Notes: generated from the sequence alone by a model not told the origin. A DNA stretch of 64,000 bases from Bradyrhizobium sp. SSBR45G (GCF_030159255.1 NZ_BSCT01000042.1:1-64000); one strand, 5' to 3'; positions 47,714-57,306 are shown, numbered from the stretch's first letter. Made by a program: numbers and translations.

Positions 47714-47805
47714 GTCAGTCTCATCCTTCGCTCGATCCCCTGAGTGATCGCTAACACGAGACGCCGCACTTGGCGATATCGCCGGCAGCCGCTATTGCTG
47801 CCGCG

Positions 47806-48573
47806 ATGAAGCTGCTTCCTGCGACCATCACTGCCGCCTTGCTGCTCTCGTCGCCGGCCGTTGCCATCGTCGGCAACGCGCCTGCGCTGAATGACGGTAT
47901 CGGACGCTCCGTCGTCACCATCGTCGGCTCGCGCGGCAATTTCTGCAGCGGTGCGCTGATCGCCCCGAAACTGGTGTTGACCGCCGGTCATTGCGTGCAG
48001 CCGGGTGTCGATTACCGCATCGTGGAATACGATCGCGATCGCAAGCCTGTTCTCAAGACGGTCCGGCGCGTGGCCGTGCATCCGAGCTTCAGCGCGCAAT
48101 CCATTCAGGCCCACCGCGCCACCGCCGATGTCGCATTGCTGGAGCTGGAGGCGGCGCCGAAAGAGCGCGTCCCGGCTGCGCTCGGCGTGCCGCAGCCGCC
48201 ATTGGCGGCGGGCAATGCGTTCACGGTCGCAGGCATCGGCGTCGCACTGCCGGGCGACGGCAAGAGCGGGGGCGTGGTGCGCGCCGCATCACTGGTCGCG
48301 ACCGGCAAGCCCGGCACGCTGCAGATCCGCCTCGTCGATCCGGCGACGCAAGGCGCCAAGCCCGGGCTCGGCGGCTGCACCGGTGATTCCGGCGGGCCTG
48401 CCTTCGAGACGCAGGCGCAAGCGCAGGTGCTGATCGGCGTCATCTCGTGGTCGACCGGACCTGATCTGGCGGATGGCTGCGGCGGCATGACCGGCGTCAC
48501 GCCGCTCACGCTGTATCGCGACTGGATCGTGCAGACCGCGCGGCAATGGGGCATGCCGCTCGGCGGAAATTGA
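47806..48573 (+). CDS. Trypsin-like serine protease, exported
   Basis: The 255-residue secreted protease has a signal peptide (LPATITAALLLSSPAVA), the catalytic triad H62 in LVLTAGHC, D108 in TADVALLELE and S195 in GCTGDSGGPAF, and three cysteine pairs expected of the S1 family. It probably acts in the periplasm or outside the cell on unknown proteins. ATG 47806 starts directly at the signal peptide; an in-frame ATG 12 codons earlier is possible. No strong ribosome site is seen. Confidence 0.9.
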   Translation: MKLLPATITAALLLSSPAVAIVGNAPALNDGIGRSVVTIVGSRGNFCSGALIAPKLVLTAGHCVQPGVDYRIVEYDRDRKPVLKTVRRVAVHPSFSAQSIQAHRATADVALLELEAAPKERVPAALGVPQPPLAAGNAFTVAGIGVALPGDGKSGGVVRAASLVATGKPGTLQIRLVDPATQGAKPGLGGCTGDSGGPAFETQAQAQVLIGVISWSTGPDLADGCGGMTGVTPLTLYRDWIVQTARQWGMPLGGN

Positions 48574-48683
48574 GATCGTTCAAGGCAGGGTGGCTGCCGC
48601 GCGTCGCGGGTTGACCATCGTCGGGATCAGGTTCAGCCTGTCCGGCGAGCAAACAACATCAAGATCAAAGCCCAAGGACTCCC

Positions 48684-50186
48684 ATGAACGTCATCGCGCC
48701 CATCCGGGAGGCCGCGTCCTCGCACGCGACCGAACATTTCGATGTGCTGATCGTCGGCGCCGGCATCTCCGGCATCGGCAGCGCCTATCAGCTGGCGAAG
48801 CAGATGCCCGACACGCGCTTCGTGATCCTGGAGAGCCAGGACAGCTTCGGCGGCACCTGGCGCACGCATCGCTATCCCGGCATCCGCTCCGACAGCGACC
48901 TTCATACGTTCGGCTACAGCTTCAAGCCGTGGGTCGGGCCGCCGATCGCGACCGCGGAGGAGATCCTCAACTACATGGGCGCCGTGATCGAGGAGAATGA
49001 TCTCGGCCGCCACATCCGCTACGGCCATCGCATTCTCTCTGCGAGCTGGTCGAGCGCGACCAGTCTCTGGACCATTCATGCCGTGAAGGGCGAGCATCAA
49101 GAGCACGTCACCATCACGGCGAACTTCCTCTGGATGTGCCAGGGCTACTACCGCCATTCGAAGGGCTATACGCCGGAGTGGCCTGACATGGCGACGTTCA
49201 AGGGCCGCATCGTGCATCCGCAAGTCTGGCCCGAGGATCTCGATCTCACCGGCAAGCAGGTCGTCGTCATTGGCTCCGGTGCAACCGCGGCAACGATCCT
49301 GCCGTCGATCGCCGGCAAGTGCGCGCATGTCACGATGTTGCAGCGCTCGCCGACCTACTTCCGCATCGGTCGCAACGCCATCGAACTGGCCGAGGAGCTG
49401 CGCCGGCTGCAGGTCAAGGAAGAGTGGATCCACGAGATCGTCAGGCGCAAGATCCTGTTCGAGCAGGACTGGTTCACCAAACGGTGCCTGACGGAGCCTG
49501 ACCAGGTCAAGACGGAGCTGATCGGGCAGATCAGCGCCATCATCGGCCCCGAAGAGACGGCCAGGCACTTCACGCCGAGCTACCGCCCGTGGCAGCAGCG
49601 CATCGCGTTCGTGCCCGATGCCGACCTGTTCGAAGGCATCAAGAGCGGCAAGGCCTCGGTGGTCACTGACGAGATCGAGCGCTTCACGGAAGGCGGCATC
49701 AGGCTGAAGTCGGGCGCCGAGCTCAAGGCCGACATCATCGTCACTGCCACCGGCTTCGATCTCTGCGTGCTCGGCGACATCGCGTTCTCGATCGATGGCA
49801 AGCCGCTCGATTTCGCCGACACCGTGACCTACCGTGGCATGATGTTCACGGGCGTGCCGAACCTCGCCTGGGTGTTCGGCTATTTCCGCGCCAGCTGGAC
49901 CTTGCGCACGGATCTGGTCGCGGAGTTCGTCTGTCGGCTGCTTGCGCACATGAAGCAGAAGGGGGTCGACAAGGTCACGCCGGCGCTGCGCCCGCAGGAT
50001 CACGACATGCCGCTGCTGCCGTGGATCGATCCGGAGAACTTCAATCCGGGCTACATGATGCGCAACATGCACCTGCTGCCCAAGCGCGGCGACAAGCCGG
50101 AATGGCAGCACAGCCAGGATTACTGGAGCGAGAAGGACCAGATCCCTGCGATTGACCTGGATGATCCGGCGTTCGTGTATGGGTGA
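48684..50186 (+). CDS. Flavin-containing (Baeyer-Villiger-type) monooxygenase
   Basis: The 500-residue enzyme binds FAD at VLIVGAGISGIGSAYQLA and NADPH at VVVIGSGATAATILPSIA. Between them is the Baeyer-Villiger fingerprint FKGRIVHPQVWPE (about 172-184, FxGxxxHxxxW), and GTWRTHRYPGIRSDSD is typical of the EthA-like branch. It probably inserts oxygen into ketones or oxidises sulfur or nitrogen. AAGGA lies 5 bases upstream of the start. It stands alone between the protease and a repeat. Confidence 0.93.
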   Translation: MNVIAPIREAASSHATEHFDVLIVGAGISGIGSAYQLAKQMPDTRFVILESQDSFGGTWRTHRYPGIRSDSDLHTFGYSFKPWVGPPIATAEEILNYMGAVIEENDLGRHIRYGHRILSASWSSATSLWTIHAVKGEHQEHVTITANFLWMCQGYYRHSKGYTPEWPDMATFKGRIVHPQVWPEDLDLTGKQVVVIGSGATAATILPSIAGKCAHVTMLQRSPTYFRIGRNAIELAEELRRLQVKEEWIHEIVRRKILFEQDWFTKRCLTEPDQVKTELIGQISAIIGPEETARHFTPSYRPWQQRIAFVPDADLFEGIKSGKASVVTDEIERFTEGGIRLKSGAELKADIIVTATGFDLCVLGDIAFSIDGKPLDFADTVTYRGMMFTGVPNLAWVFGYFRASWTLRTDLVAEFVCRLLAHMKQKGVDKVTPALRPQDHDMPLLPWIDPENFNPGYMMRNMHLLPKRGDKPEWQHSQDYWSEKDQIPAIDLDDPAFVYG

Positions 50187-50221
50187 TTGCGCAGAGACAA
50201 CGCTGCCGCTCTACCAACGGT

Positions 50222-50370
50222 GTCATCCCGCGAACGCGGGGATCCATAACCACAGGCGGGTGTGTCGGGCACGAAGGCAACTGATACCCAGCCTCGAGGT
50301 AAATCACGCGGTATGGGTCCCGGGTCGGCGCCCACTGACGCCGTGCGTCAGTGGGCTTGCCCGGGACGAC
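50222..50370. repeat. Palindromic intergenic repeat (family A)
   Basis: The unit starts GTCATCCCGCGAACGCGGGG and ends CTTGCCCGGGACGAC; GGGATCCATA-like and GTATGGGTCCCGGG inner blocks match the copy at 7974-8107. A nested hairpin CCCACTGACG/CGTCAGTGGG (about 50330-50354) is unique to this copy. It separates the convergent monooxygenase and LuxR genes. Confidence 0.75.
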
Positions 50371-50396
50371 AGCTTGTTCCGAGTTGGCAGTTCGGA

Positions 50397-51314
50397 TCAG
50401 CTCTCCCGCCGCGTCACGCCGGTGGCTATCGCGGCGGCCGCGGTGCGGTTCTCGACGCCGAGCTTGGCGTAGATCTGCTCGAGATGCTTGTCGACGGTGC
50501 GCGGGCTCAGTCCCAGGATCTGGGCGATGTCGCGATTGGTCTTGCCCTTGGAGAGCCAGGACAGCACTTCGCCTTCGCGCGATGTCAACCCGAACTCGCT
50601 GGAGAATTGCTTTGGCAGCTCGCCGGATGATTCCTTGGCGAGCCGCAGCAGAAATTCGTTCGGTCCCGCGCCGCCCATGTAGTAGAGGCGCAGCTCGGGA
50701 TGATCGGGGATCGAAGCCGCGGCCTTGATGCCGCCCTTGCCAGTCTGCGCCTGGTCCAGCCACTGCCGCAGCGCATCCGGCAGCACGAGCTCCTCGGCGA
50801 CGCCGAAGCTGTCCGACAACAGCTTCTGCGCCTGGGGCGTCGCCCACATCAGTCGTCCCTCGCGGTTGACCGCGAGCAGAAAGCGGCCGGAGACGTCGAG
50901 CGCGGCGCGCGCGCTCTGCGTCATTCTGGCATTGGCGAGATGCACCCGAATGCGCGCCAGCATCTCCTCGACCGCAATCGGCTTGGTCACGTAGTCGACA
51001 CCGCCGGCCTCGAGGCCTTGCACGATATGCTCGGTATCGGCCAGTCCGGTCATGAAGATGACGGGCACGTTGGAGAGGCCGGCGTCGCGCTTGAGCTTGC
51101 GGCAGGTTTCGAAGCCGTCAATGCCGGGCATCACGGCATCGAGCAGGATGATGTCCGGCGTGATCTGGTCGACGATGCGCATCGCTGCCGCGCCGTCGAG
51201 CGCGACCATCACGGTCATGCCGGCGCCGTCCAGCGCGTCGGTGAGCAGCCGAAGCGTTTCCGGAGAGTCGTCGACGACCAGCGCGACGTCGCGCTTCTTG
51301 CTTTCAGTGCTCAT
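50397..51314 (-). CDS. LuxR-family response regulator
   Basis: The 305-residue protein has an N-terminal receiver (about 8-125; acidic pair VVDDS, phosphoacceptor D59 in IILLDAVMPG, lysine in VTKPIA), a middle segment resembling a degenerate PAS domain (SGRFLLAVNREGRLMWATPQ) and a C-terminal LuxR helix-turn-helix (LTSREGEVLSWLSKGKTNRD, then LGLSPRTVDKHLEQIYAKL). Its start overlaps the stop of the hybrid kinase by 11 bases, so kinase and regulator are translated together and are almost certainly partners. The urt-fmdA operon, divergent from the kinase, is the likely target. Confidence 0.93.
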   Translation of the reverse strand: MSTESKKRDVALVVDDSPETLRLLTDALDGAGMTVMVALDGAAAMRIVDQITPDIILLDAVMPGIDGFETCRKLKRDAGLSNVPVIFMTGLADTEHIVQGLEAGGVDYVTKPIAVEEMLARIRVHLANARMTQSARAALDVSGRFLLAVNREGRLMWATPQAQKLLSDSFGVAEELVLPDALRQWLDQAQTGKGGIKAAASIPDHPELRLYYMGGAGPNEFLLRLAKESSGELPKQFSSEFGLTSREGEVLSWLSKGKTNRDIAQILGLSPRTVDKHLEQIYAKLGVENRTAAAAIATGVTRRES

Positions 51315-54300
51315 AGGCGTGCAGGGTCTTCAAGGTGGCCATGTACTGATCGAGGTCGAAACGATCGATCAGCGTGCGCATCTGGGCGACAAAGTCCGCA
51401 TGTTCGGGATGCGCGCTGCCGATCTCGTCGAGCTTGAGCTGAATCGCCCTGATGTATCCGATCTGGCCAAGGCCCATCAGCTCTTCGACATATCTAAGCG
51501 GCGGCCGTGATCCGGTTTCCGGCCGCCATCGCGGCTGCGCCACGGGAATGTCGGTCTGGTAGCTCCACTCAAGCTTCAGCAATTGGCGGATGGCCTCCAG
51601 CAGCCGGGGAATGTCGATCGGCTTCATCAGATAGCTGTCGTGGAACGGCTGTGCCAGCGGCCGGCCATGGGCTTCGAGCGCGCTCGCCGACGTCATCAGG
51701 ATGCGCGCGTGATGATGGCCGCTGCTGCGCAGGGTTTCGGCCACCGTCCAGCCATCCATGCCCGGCATCGAAATGTCGAGGATGAACAGGTCCGGCTGGC
51801 AGTGCTGCGCCAGCGCGAGGCAGGCCGGACCATCGGGGGCGCTCAGGAGGATGAAGCCGAGCGGCGTCAGCACTTCGCGCAGCAGGTCGCGATGCACCGG
51901 ATCGTCGTCGGTGATCAGGATCGTCTTGCGCGGACCGAGGTAGCCCGCGACCGGCGCCTTCACCGGCGGATGCCGCGTCGGGTTGGTCACCTCGGACAGC
52001 AGGATCTTGACCTTGAAGGTGCTTCCCCCGCCGACTTTGCTCTCGACCTTGATGTCGCCGCCCATCACGCCGGCGAGCAGACGGCTGATCGTCAGGCCAA
52101 GCCCGGTGCCGGTCTGCGGTTGCGCGACCCCGAGCGCGCCGCGCTCGAACGGCGCGAAGATGCGCTCGAGATCGTCCGGCTGGATGCCCGGACCGGTGTC
52201 GATCACCTCGAACTCGGCCACCGGGCTACGATAGTGGACGACGAACTGGACGCTGCCTTCCTGGGTGAACTTGATCGCGTTCGACAGCAGGTTGATCAGG
52301 ATCTGGCGCAGCCGCTTCTCGTCGGCATAGACGACCAGCGGCAGAACGGCTGGCCGCTTGAACACGAAGTCGACGCCCTTGGCGGCGGCCTGAAGCCGGA
52401 ACATGCCGACGAGCTGGTCGAGGAATTCGCTGAGCCGCACCTCGTCGCGCGACAGATACAGCCGGCCGGCCTCGATCTTCGAGATGTCGAGGATGCCGTC
52501 GATCAGGCCCGACAGGTGGTCGGCGCTGCGGCGGACGACGCGGACTTGGTCGCGCGGCTTCGGCGCGAGACTGGTATCCTGCTCGAGCAGCTGCGCATAG
52601 CCGGAGATCGCGTTGAGCGGCGAGCGCAATTCGTGACTGAGACCGACGACGTAGCGGCTCTTGGCGAGATTGGCGGATTCCGCGACTTCCTTGGCGCGCT
52701 GCAGCTCCGCATCGGTGCGCTTGTGCGCCTCAATCTCCTGGATCAGCAGCTGAGTCTGACGCCGCGTCTCGGCCTCGGCGGCGCGGCGGCTCTGCTGCGC
52801 CAGCACGAACAGCCAGGTCACCACGCCGATGATGATGGAGAGCGCGAAGAACACCTTCCACAGCACATCGGAGATGATGCCCCTGTATCCGGGCAGCGCC
52901 GCCGATGTCTCCAGATAGATCATGCCGAGCGTCAGCGCGACGAGCCCCGCGGATGTCAGGAACACCCCGACATAATGCCCGAGCTGCGAGTTGATCTTCG
53001 CCAGCACCGATTGCGGCAGCATGCCGCTCAGCGCCGCCGAGACCTGGGCCTGCGCCCGTGCATGGGGCTTGCAGAGATCGTGGCAGCGCGCATCGAGCGA
53101 GCAGCACAGCGAGCAGATCGGGCCGGCATAGGCGGGGCAGGAGGCCATGTCCTCCGGCTCGAAATGATGCTCGCAGATGCAGCACTGGATCTGCTCGATG
53201 TTCTGCCAGCTGCGCTTCGGCTTGCGCGCCAGGTAATATTTGCCGTCGGTGAGATAGGCGATCGCGGGTGCGGTGACGAGCGCAACCCCGAGCGCGACGA
53301 AGGTCGACAGCGCCTTGCCGGTGGGTCCGAACAGGCCATAGAACGCGCTGATCGACACGATGGTCGCGATCGTCATGGCGCCGACGCCGACCGGGTTGAT
53401 GTCGTAGAGATGAGCGCGCTTGAACTCCATCTGCTGTGGCCGCAAGCCGAGCGGCTTGTTGATCACGAGATCGGCGACCAGCGCGCCGACCCAGGAGATC
53501 GCGATGTTGGAATAGAGCGCCAGCGTCTGCTCCAGCGCCTTGTAGACGCCGATTTCCATCAGCAGCAGCGCGACGACGACGTTGAACACCAGCCACACGA
53601 CGCGGCCGGGATGGCTATGCGTCAGGCGCGAGAAGAAGTTCGACCACGCGATCGAGCCGGCATAGGCATTGGTGACGTTGATCTTGATCTGGGAGATGAT
53701 CACGAAGGTGCCGGTCAGGGCCAGCGCCAGGTCCGGCCTGGCCAGCACGTAGCGGAACGCCTCCAGATACATGTGCGCCGGCTCGGCGGCGTGGTCGGCG
53801 GAGACGCCATGGCTCAGCGCGAAGAAGGCGAGGAACGATCCCGCCAGCAGCTTGAGCGCACCGAGCACGATCCAGCCGGGGCCGGCCGACAACAGCGCGA
53901 TCCACCACGAGCGCTTCGACGTCCGCCGGTCGCGCGGCAGGAAGCGCAGGAAGTCGACCTGCTCGCCGATCTGGGCCACCAGCGAGAAGACTACCGCCGC
54001 AGCGGTGCCGAACAGCGCCAGGTCGAGATGGCCCGAGAGGTCGCCATGCTCGCCTGGGAACTGCTGCCATTCGGCGAACGAGTGCGGGCTCGCATAGGCA
54101 ATCGCTGCAAACGGCAGGATGTGCAGCACAACCCACAATGGCTGCGTCCAGAGCTGAAACCGGCTGATCAGCGTGATGCCGTAGGTGACGAGCGGGATGA
54201 TGACGACGGCGCTGATGAGGTAGCCGATCGGGCGCGGAATGCCGAAGCACATCTCGAGCGCCGAGGCCAGGATGACCGCTTCGATGGCGAAGAAGATGAA

Positions 54301-54678
54301 GGTGAACGACGCATAGATCAGCGAGGTGACGGTCGAGCCGATATAGCCGAAGCCCGCGCCGCGCGTCAGCAGGTCGATGTCGATCCCGCATTTGGCCGCA
54401 TGATAGGCGATCGGCAGGCCGCAGCAGAAGATGATGACGCTGGCGACCAGAATCGCGGCTGTTGCGTTGGTGACGCCGTAGTTGAGCGTGATGGTGCCGC
54501 CGATCGCCTCCAGCGCCAGGAACGAGATCGCGCCCAGCGCCGTATTGGCGACGCGCGCGGCAGACCAGCGCCGCGCACTCTTGGCCGTGAAGCGGAGCGC
54601 ATAGTCCTCCAACGTCTGGTTGGCGACCCACTGATTATATTGGCGCCTGACGCGGTCGATCCGCTGCCGCCCTGCCAC
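51304..54678 (-). CDS. NCS1-permease / hybrid sensor histidine kinase fusion
   Basis: The 1124-residue protein joins five parts. Residues about 20-480 form a 12-helix permease of the nucleobase:cation symporter-1 (cytosine/purine/allantoin) type (RRQYNQWVANQTLEDYALRF; FLALEAIGGTITLNYGVTNA; QIKINVTNAYAGSIAWSNFF). Residues about 499-536 hold nine cysteines (CCIC...C...C..CC...C...C), a probable metal or redox site. Two more membrane helices follow (about 570-626), then a HisKA/HATPase kinase with H682 in LSHELRSPLNAISGYAQLL, and a C-terminal receiver with D968 in FILDISMPGMDG. The layout recalls CbrA, in which a transporter domain is fused to a kinase, but with a different transporter family. 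GTG 54678 has AGGAG seven bases upstream. It is divergent from the amide transporter and overlaps its LuxR partner. Confidence 0.9.
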   Translation of the reverse strand: MAGRQRIDRVRRQYNQWVANQTLEDYALRFTAKSARRWSAARVANTALGAISFLALEAIGGTITLNYGVTNATAAILVASVIIFCCGLPIAYHAAKCGIDIDLLTRGAGFGYIGSTVTSLIYASFTFIFFAIEAVILASALEMCFGIPRPIGYLISAVVIIPLVTYGITLISRFQLWTQPLWVVLHILPFAAIAYASPHSFAEWQQFPGEHGDLSGHLDLALFGTAAAVVFSLVAQIGEQVDFLRFLPRDRRTSKRSWWIALLSAGPGWIVLGALKLLAGSFLAFFALSHGVSADHAAEPAHMYLEAFRYVLARPDLALALTGTFVIISQIKINVTNAYAGSIAWSNFFSRLTHSHPGRVVWLVFNVVVALLLMEIGVYKALEQTLALYSNIAISWVGALVADLVINKPLGLRPQQMEFKRAHLYDINPVGVGAMTIATIVSISAFYGLFGPTGKALSTFVALGVALVTAPAIAYLTDGKYYLARKPKRSWQNIEQIQCCICEHHFEPEDMASCPAYAGPICSLCCSLDARCHDLCKPHARAQAQVSAALSGMLPQSVLAKINSQLGHYVGVFLTSAGLVALTLGMIYLETSAALPGYRGIISDVLWKVFFALSIIIGVVTWLFVLAQQSRRAAEAETRRQTQLLIQEIEAHKRTDAELQRAKEVAESANLAKSRYVVGLSHELRSPLNAISGYAQLLEQDTSLAPKPRDQVRVVRRSADHLSGLIDGILDISKIEAGRLYLSRDEVRLSEFLDQLVGMFRLQAAAKGVDFVFKRPAVLPLVVYADEKRLRQILINLLSNAIKFTQEGSVQFVVHYRSPVAEFEVIDTGPGIQPDDLERIFAPFERGALGVAQPQTGTGLGLTISRLLAGVMGGDIKVESKVGGGSTFKVKILLSEVTNPTRHPPVKAPVAGYLGPRKTILITDDDPVHRDLLREVLTPLGFILLSAPDGPACLALAQHCQPDLFILDISMPGMDGWTVAETLRSSGHHHARILMTSASALEAHGRPLAQPFHDSYLMKPIDIPRLLEAIRQLLKLEWSYQTDIPVAQPRWRPETGSRPPLRYVEELMGLGQIGYIRAIQLKLDEIGSAHPEHADFVAQMRTLIDRFDLDQYMATLKTLHAYEH

Positions 54679-54773
54679 TCTCGAACTCCTGACCGCGAAG
54701 CGGGTCTCCCGCCTGCTCGTCCTGCCCCTCGTAAGACCTGCGTAGAGCCTACGTCGCGCTTTTGCGGTGCAGT

Positions 54774-54791
54774 ATACGCAATCTTGCGTAT
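54774..54791. promoter_or_regulatory. Perfect palindrome between kinase and urt operon
   Basis: ATACGCAA-TC-TTGCGTAT has perfect eight-base arms and sits in the 186-base region between the divergent kinase (start 54678) and urtA. Nearby are GTGCA-G-TGCAC (54794-54804) and CGTAG-AGC-CTACG (54741-54753). It is the best candidate for the binding site of the LuxR-type regulator. Confidence 0.6.
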
Positions 54792-54864
54792 CCGTGCAGT
54801 GCACAAAGCGCGCCATCCTTCGTCCGACCCAAAGCGTGTCCTCGAACCAATGAATGGGGTGCTC

Positions 54865-56127
54865 ATGTCAGACGAAACTGAAAAAGGCCTGAAGTCGCCA
54901 CTTCGGCGCCAATTGCTGATGGGAATGGCCGCAATTCCGGCACTCGCGATGATGCCGCGGCCATCCTTCGGCGCTGGTCCCGCAACCTCTGCTGTCAACA
55001 CCACCGGGCTTGCAGTCACTGATAGCGAAGTGACCGTCGGCATTCTGCATTCGGTGACCGGTACGATGGCGATCTCCGAGACCGGCTCGGTGCAGGCCGA
55101 GAAGCTCGCGATCGAGCAGATCAATGCCTCCGGCGGCGTGCTCGGCCGCAAGATCAAGTTCATCCAGGAGGACGGCGCCTCGGATTGGCCGACCTTCGCC
55201 GAGAAGGCCAAGAAGCTCCTCGTCAACGACAAGTGCGCCGCCGTGATGGGCTGCTGGACCTCGGCCTCGCGCAAGGCGGTGCTGCCGGTGTTCGAGCAGT
55301 ACAACGGCATGCTGTATTATCCGACCTTCTACGAGGGCCTCGAGCAGTCGAAGAACGTCATCTACACTGGCCAGGAAGCCACCCAGCAGATCATCGCCGG
55401 CCTCGACTGGGTCAACAAGACCAAGGGCGCCAAGACCTTCTATCTGCTCGGCTCCGACTACATCTGGCCGCGCACCTCGAACAAGATCGCCCGCAAGCAC
55501 ATCGAGGGCCATCTACAGGGCGCCAAGGTCGTCGGCGAGGAATACTTCCCGCTCGGCCACACCCAGTTCAACTCGGTCATCAACAAGATCAAGCTGACCA
55601 AGCCGGACGTGATCTACGCGATCATCGTCGGCGGCTCGAACGTCGCATTCTACAAGCAGCTCAAGGCGGCCGGCATCGACATGTCGAAGCAGACCTTGCT
55701 CACCATCTCCGTGACCGAGGATGAGATCGACGGCATCGGCGGTGAGAACATCGCGGGCGCCTATGCCTGCATGAAGTACTTCCAGTCGCTCGACAACGCC
55801 AACAACAAGGCCTTCGTCTCCGCCTTCAAGAAGATGTGGGGCGAGAAGACCGTGATCGGCGACGTGACGCAAGCGGCCTATCTCGGCCCATGGCTGTGGA
55901 AGTTGACGGTGGAGAAGGCCGGCAGCTTCGACATCGACAAGATCGCGGCCGCCTCACCAGGCATCGAGTTCAAGGGCGCGCCGGAAGGCTATGTCCGGAT
56001 CCACGAGAACCATCATCTCTGGTCCAAGACTCGCGTCGGCCGCGCCAAGGCGGACGGTCAGTATGAGCTGATCTACGAGACCGCGGACCTCGTCGAGCCC
56101 GATCCGTTCCCGAAGGGCTACCAGTAA
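54865..56127 (+). CDS. urtA: Urea/short-chain-amide ABC transporter, substrate-binding protein
   Basis: The 420-residue periplasmic protein begins with a Tat-like signal (LRRQLLMGMAAIPALAMM) and matches UrtA/FmdD: EVTVGILHSVTGTMAISETG, EQINASGGVLGRKI, MGCWTSASRKAVLPVFE, YYPTFYEGLEQSKNVIYTGQ and the C-terminal IHENHHLWSKTRVGRA. It captures urea or short amides for the UrtBCDE complex; with formamidase at the end of the operon, formamide or acetamide is plausible. ATG 54865 is preceded by GGGGTG; an ATG five codons earlier is an alternative. Confidence 0.92.
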   Translation: MSDETEKGLKSPLRRQLLMGMAAIPALAMMPRPSFGAGPATSAVNTTGLAVTDSEVTVGILHSVTGTMAISETGSVQAEKLAIEQINASGGVLGRKIKFIQEDGASDWPTFAEKAKKLLVNDKCAAVMGCWTSASRKAVLPVFEQYNGMLYYPTFYEGLEQSKNVIYTGQEATQQIIAGLDWVNKTKGAKTFYLLGSDYIWPRTSNKIARKHIEGHLQGAKVVGEEYFPLGHTQFNSVINKIKLTKPDVIYAIIVGGSNVAFYKQLKAAGIDMSKQTLLTISVTEDEIDGIGGENIAGAYACMKYFQSLDNANNKAFVSAFKKMWGEKTVIGDVTQAAYLGPWLWKLTVEKAGSFDIDKIAAASPGIEFKGAPEGYVRIHENHHLWSKTRVGRAKADGQYELIYETADLVEPDPFPKGYQ

Positions 56128-56178
56128 GCGGCCAGCTCGCAGCGTTGGGGGACGCTGCTGCTGCAGTCGCGTTGCTGC

Positions 56179-56216
56179 TCCCCTCCCCCTTGCGGGGAGG
56201 GGTTGGGGGTGGGGGT
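56179..56216. repeat. G/C-tract inverted repeat (family D)
   Basis: CTCCCCTCCCCC-TTG-CGGGGAGGGG is followed by a G-rich tail. It forms a stable stem between urtA and urtB, and may reduce or stabilise downstream transcript so that the binding protein is made in excess. It is closely similar to 59254-59356. Confidence 0.7.
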
Positions 56217-56345
56217 CCGCATACTCGGAAAGAGTTGAGTCTCTCGCGCTCTCTCCCGCTCGACCGAGCGGACGACCTCGGCCGCGGACACACCCTGTCC
56301 GCGCGCCAATCCAATTGCCAGCAGGGCATCACGAGAGGACGGATC

Positions 56346-57272
56346 ATGTTCGGTGACTATTCCATCGGCGACCTCGGGGCCATATTCGCGATGCAGGGCT
56401 TCGCGGGCCTCATCCTGTTTTCGGTCTACGTGCTGATGGCGTTGGGCCTTGCCATCATCTTCGGCCAGATGGGCGTCATCAACATGGCGCATGGCGAGTT
56501 CATGATCCTCGGCGCCTACGTCACCTGGATGACGTCGAACGCCTTCCAGCATTTCCTCCCCGCGCTGTTTCCCGGCTACTTCTTCGTTGCGATGATCTTC
56601 GCGTTCATCGCGTCCGGGTCCCTCGGCATGCTGGTTGAATGGGCGATGATACGCCGCCTCTACAAGCGGCCGCTCGATACGCTGCTCGCCACCTGGGGCC
56701 TCAGCCTGATCCTGCAGCAGGCCTATCGCTCGGTGTTCGGCGCGCGCGAGGTCGGCGTCGAACTGCCCGACTGGATGATGGGCTCTTGGCAGGCGACCGA
56801 CGCCATCCAGATCCCGATCAACGGCATGTTCGTGATGTGCCTGACCATCCTGATCACGCTGGTGGTCGCCTATGTCCTGTTCCTGTCGCGCTGGGGCAAG
56901 CAGGTCCGCGCCGTGGTGCAGAACCGCGTGATGGCCGGTGCCGTCGGCATCAACACCGAAAAGGTCGACCGCTACACCTTCGGCCTCGGCTGCGGCATTG
57001 CGGGCGTTGCCGGCTCCGCCTTCACCATGATCGGCTCGACCGGTCCGACCGCCGGTCAGCTCTACATCGTCGACACCTTTCTGGTCGTCGTATTCGGCGG
57101 CGCCGCCAGCCTGGTCGGCACCATCGCCTCCGCATTCACCATCTCCCAGGCGCAGTCGACCATGGAGTTCTTCATGTCCGGCTCGATGGCCAAGGTGCTC
57201 ACGCTGCTTGCGATCGTCGCCATCCTGATGATGCGCCCGCAGGGCCTGTTCGCCCTCAAGGTCCGCAAGTGA
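56346..57272 (+). CDS. urtB: Urea/amide ABC transporter permease
   Basis: The 308-residue inner-membrane protein is a LivH-type permease with about eight helices. MALGLAIIFGQMGVINMAHGEFMILGAY is the family start, TLLATWGLSLILQQAYRSVFG is UrtB-like, and VVFGGAASLVGTIASAFTIS is near the end. The ATG at 56346 has AGAGGA six bases upstream; the frame remains open upstream through the repeat. It is shorter than UrtB proteins that carry a long N-terminal domain, and resembles the FmdE-like permeases of amide systems. Confidence 0.92.
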   Translation: MFGDYSIGDLGAIFAMQGFAGLILFSVYVLMALGLAIIFGQMGVINMAHGEFMILGAYVTWMTSNAFQHFLPALFPGYFFVAMIFAFIASGSLGMLVEWAMIRRLYKRPLDTLLATWGLSLILQQAYRSVFGAREVGVELPDWMMGSWQATDAIQIPINGMFVMCLTILITLVVAYVLFLSRWGKQVRAVVQNRVMAGAVGINTEKVDRYTFGLGCGIAGVAGSAFTMIGSTGPTAGQLYIVDTFLVVVFGGAASLVGTIASAFTISQAQSTMEFFMSGSMAKVLTLLAIVAILMMRPQGLFALKVRK

Positions 57273-57306
57273 TTGAGCTCCGACAGCCCAACAAGAAGGC
57301 ACGGTC

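Noticed and set aside
51583..54864. A very long open frame antisense to the hybrid kinase and continuous with urtA
   Set aside because: It is the shadow of the GC-rich kinase gene. Its product is arginine- and alanine-rich without domains, and urtA has its own signal peptide start at 54865.
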